A DNA stretch of 50,939 nt from Ichthyophonus hoferi. Its lineage: Eukaryota > Opisthokonta > Ichthyosporea > Ichthyophonida > Ichthyophonidae. This document shows, piece by piece, positions 49,601 through 50,939 of this stretch (position 1 is the first letter of the stretch; every line of letters starts with the position of its first letter). The stretch covers positions 10,149-61,087 of the forward strand of contig NAOQ01000264.1 of NCBI GenBank assembly GCA_002751075.1, in the 5' to 3' direction. A model generated the notes under the pieces. The model was given only the letters and a program-made list of their open reading frames with translations, did not search any database and had not been told where the DNA came from. The position numbers and the translations under genes were made by a program.

Positions 49601-50701
49601 ATCCACTCTCACCTCTTCTGATTGGTCAGTAGTCACAGCCATATCTTCCAGCAGCAATTCCAAAGGCTCTAGAATATTAAAATCCATAGACCCCCCTCCT
49701 TCCATACTAAAAGGCATATCAAAACTAGGTAAAACGCCCCTTCCTACTGAATTTACATTGGTAGTCATGGTCAGAGAAGGAGTAGAGGGGATTAGATTAG
49801 AATCACATAGATGATCAACATTCATTTTCATTCCAAGGACAGCTGTCATCATTTGCTCCGTTTCTATTGGTGAGATTGGATAGGGGGAGTTTTGAACACA
49901 GATTTCTGATGTGACTAGAGATAGATCTAATTGGTCGTCTAGGTATTTGGCTGTGTAGGAGTGGTAGGTTAAAATTTGAAAATTGGATATGATTGTATTT
50001 CTTTTGCTTTTTCTTTTACTGATATATTATATATTATATATGATATATAATATATGTGTGTTTGTATTGTAGTTTGTTTTGTGCATTGTATTTTAATTTC
50101 TTTGTAATTTATAATAGTAATAATAATAATAATAAATAATTATTATTATTTATTATTATTATTATTACAGGAACAGTATAAATAACCCCATTAATATTAA
50201 TATGTGCGTAAGACAATATGATTGGCTAATATTACATTTAGACATTCCATACCATAGTCAAGCTCTACACAACCAGAAAATTTAAAAAACATTTTGAAGC
50301 TTTAAAATCAGGATTTAAAATTCGCAGTGAAAAAAAAGTAAAATTTACAAATTGAAAGTTAAAAATAAAATTCAAAGTAAATATGAAAATAAAAATTATA
50401 CAAAGATGAAAATACAAATAACATAAAATAAAATTAAGAATAAACATGAAGATAAAAGCAAAAATAAATATTTAAAGCTAAAAGCAATTTCGATTTTTTA
50501 AAAAAATATGTTTAAAATTTTAAAATGCTTCCAATTTTTAAAGGCAGACCCCACCTATGACACAACGATTATTCAGCCTGGCCACCTCGGCCGGGGTCTT
50601 TCCCTGTAGGTTTACTATAGTCCGATCTGCTCCCCCATTAAGTAATGTAATTACTGCCTGAGTATTGTCTAGGGCTGCAGACCAATGAAGGGCTGTGCTT
50701 C
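46618..50701 (-). CDS. Ankyrin-repeat / GATA zinc-finger protein (5' part outside window)
   Basis: Exons 50701-50555, 49950-49613, 49029-48374, 47760-47646 and 46746-46618 join in phase, giving about 461 C-terminal residues; upstream exons are beyond the window. Exon 1 here is an ankyrin repeat: GSTALHWSAALDNTQAVITL, LNGGAD, then GKTPAEVARLNNRCVI running on as AKYLDDQ. A linker of about 330 residues follows. Its first half is acidic and hydrophobic (FNILEPLELLLEDM), like an activation domain; its second half is Pro/Ser-rich with a basic STKKKKNTK run. The C-terminus is one GATA-type finger, CTLCGTNKTPQW + RRGLDGAACMCNSCGL, spaced C-x2-C-x18-C-x2-C and split by an intron after PQ, then a basic tail KHRQKRKAK and stop. 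It is probably a DNA-binding transcription regulator. The x18 loop with TPQW is typical of plant and some fungal or protist GATA fingers; animal GATA factors use x17 and TPLW. Confidence 0.83.
46780..47110. repeat. Irregular (TAGTATTG)n-like low-complexity array
   Basis: TAGTATTATAGTATTGTAG-type imperfect tandem sequence within the last intron of the ankyrin-GATA gene. Confidence 0.75.
47870..47965. repeat. (TATTG)n microsatellite
   Basis: Short TTGTATTGTATT array with TTATA variants, in the intron between exons 3 and 4 of the visible ankyrin-GATA gene. Confidence 0.75.
49190..49560. repeat. 10-bp minisatellite, unit CYCTATTATA
   Basis: About 37 tandem decamers varying mainly at positions 2-3 (CCCTATTATA, CTCTATTATA, CTATATTATA, CTTTATTATA), in the intron between exons 2 and 3 of the visible ankyrin-GATA gene. 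Because the unit is 10 bp and lacks in-frame stops on the plus strand, it makes long false open frames there. The variants recur in blocks, suggesting higher-order expansion. Confidence 0.93.
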
Positions 50702-50939
50702 CTGAGCCGGGGTAAAATTATTTTTTAGATATATATACATATGTAGTGGTTTCCATTGTATTGTGTTGAATTGCATATAATATTAAATTATATTATGCTA
50801 TGCTGTGTTGTGTTTTTTTATGTTATGTTATGCTGTGTTACATTATATTGTCTTCTATATATAAAATGCTATAATTAGAAAGTATAGAGATTCTATCCAA
50901 GACAGATTGAGATTGAGGGCTCTTGATTCTGTCGTATAA
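50702..50939 (-). other. Intron of the ankyrin-GATA gene running off the window
   Basis: Begins with the acceptor of the ankyrin exon (CCCCGGCTCAG on the minus strand). No further exon is visible before the window ends. Confidence 0.6.

Noticed and set aside
49107-49814. Two long plus-strand open frames (235 and 171 aa) rich in Tyr, Ile and Leu
   Set aside because: Produced by the stop-free 10-bp minisatellite read in several frames; the true coding exon there is on the minus strand.
1-50939. CRISPR arrays, operons, rRNA genes, integrated virus genomes
   Set aside because: None seen; repeats lack regular spacers, genes are intron-bearing, and no capsid, envelope or polymerase motif was recognised.

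Overview
This is nuclear DNA from a eukaryote, about 70% A+T. Every recognisable gene is split by short GT-AG introns (roughly 0.1-1 kb). The set of genes (a DDX21-type helicase with a GUCT domain, an FHIP dynein-adaptor subunit, a HIG1-domain protein, an HNT1-type HIT hydrolase) fits an early-branching animal such as a sponge, or a close holozoan relative. I cannot name the species. No CRISPR array, operon or bacterial gene layout is present.

Layout. 1-3890 is repeat-rich: an ATT microsatellite, a foldback/MITE-like element and fragments of several dispersed families. 3897-6488 (+) is a four-exon HIG1-domain gene. 7532-14818 (-) is a complete 16-exon DDX21/DDX50-like gene (700 aa when spliced), interrupted by an N gap whose two flanks are the same 108 bp. 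14819-28275 is a 13.5-kb gene-poor block of old dispersed repeats with one long intronless orphan ORF (20034-20765, -) and a second N gap, also with identical flanks. 28276-34904 (-) is a complete ten-exon FHIP gene (789 aa). 36117-37369 (+) is the FG-repeat start of a nucleoporin whose structured remainder I cannot find. 37566-40101 (-) is a six-exon BMT5-like rRNA methyltransferase-domain protein that ends in a C2H2 zinc finger. 40102-43487 is AT-rich with repeat copies. 43488-45203 (+) is a four-exon HNT1-like HIT gene. 46618-50701 (-) is the 3' part of a gene joining an ankyrin repeat to a C-terminal GATA-type zinc finger.

Exon boundaries were built by hand from splice signals, reading phase and remembered family alignments. 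In the complete models the phases close exactly. The genes are ordinary cellular genes (ribosome biogenesis, vesicle transport, mitochondria, nucleotide metabolism, transcription) and do not form one pathway. I see no new multi-gene system. The items most worth a second look are the ankyrin-GATA architecture, the methyltransferase-zinc-finger fusion, the orphan ORF, dispersed repeats with conserved but unrecognised coding fragments, a GC-rich 0.17-kb island, and the duplicated gap flanks.
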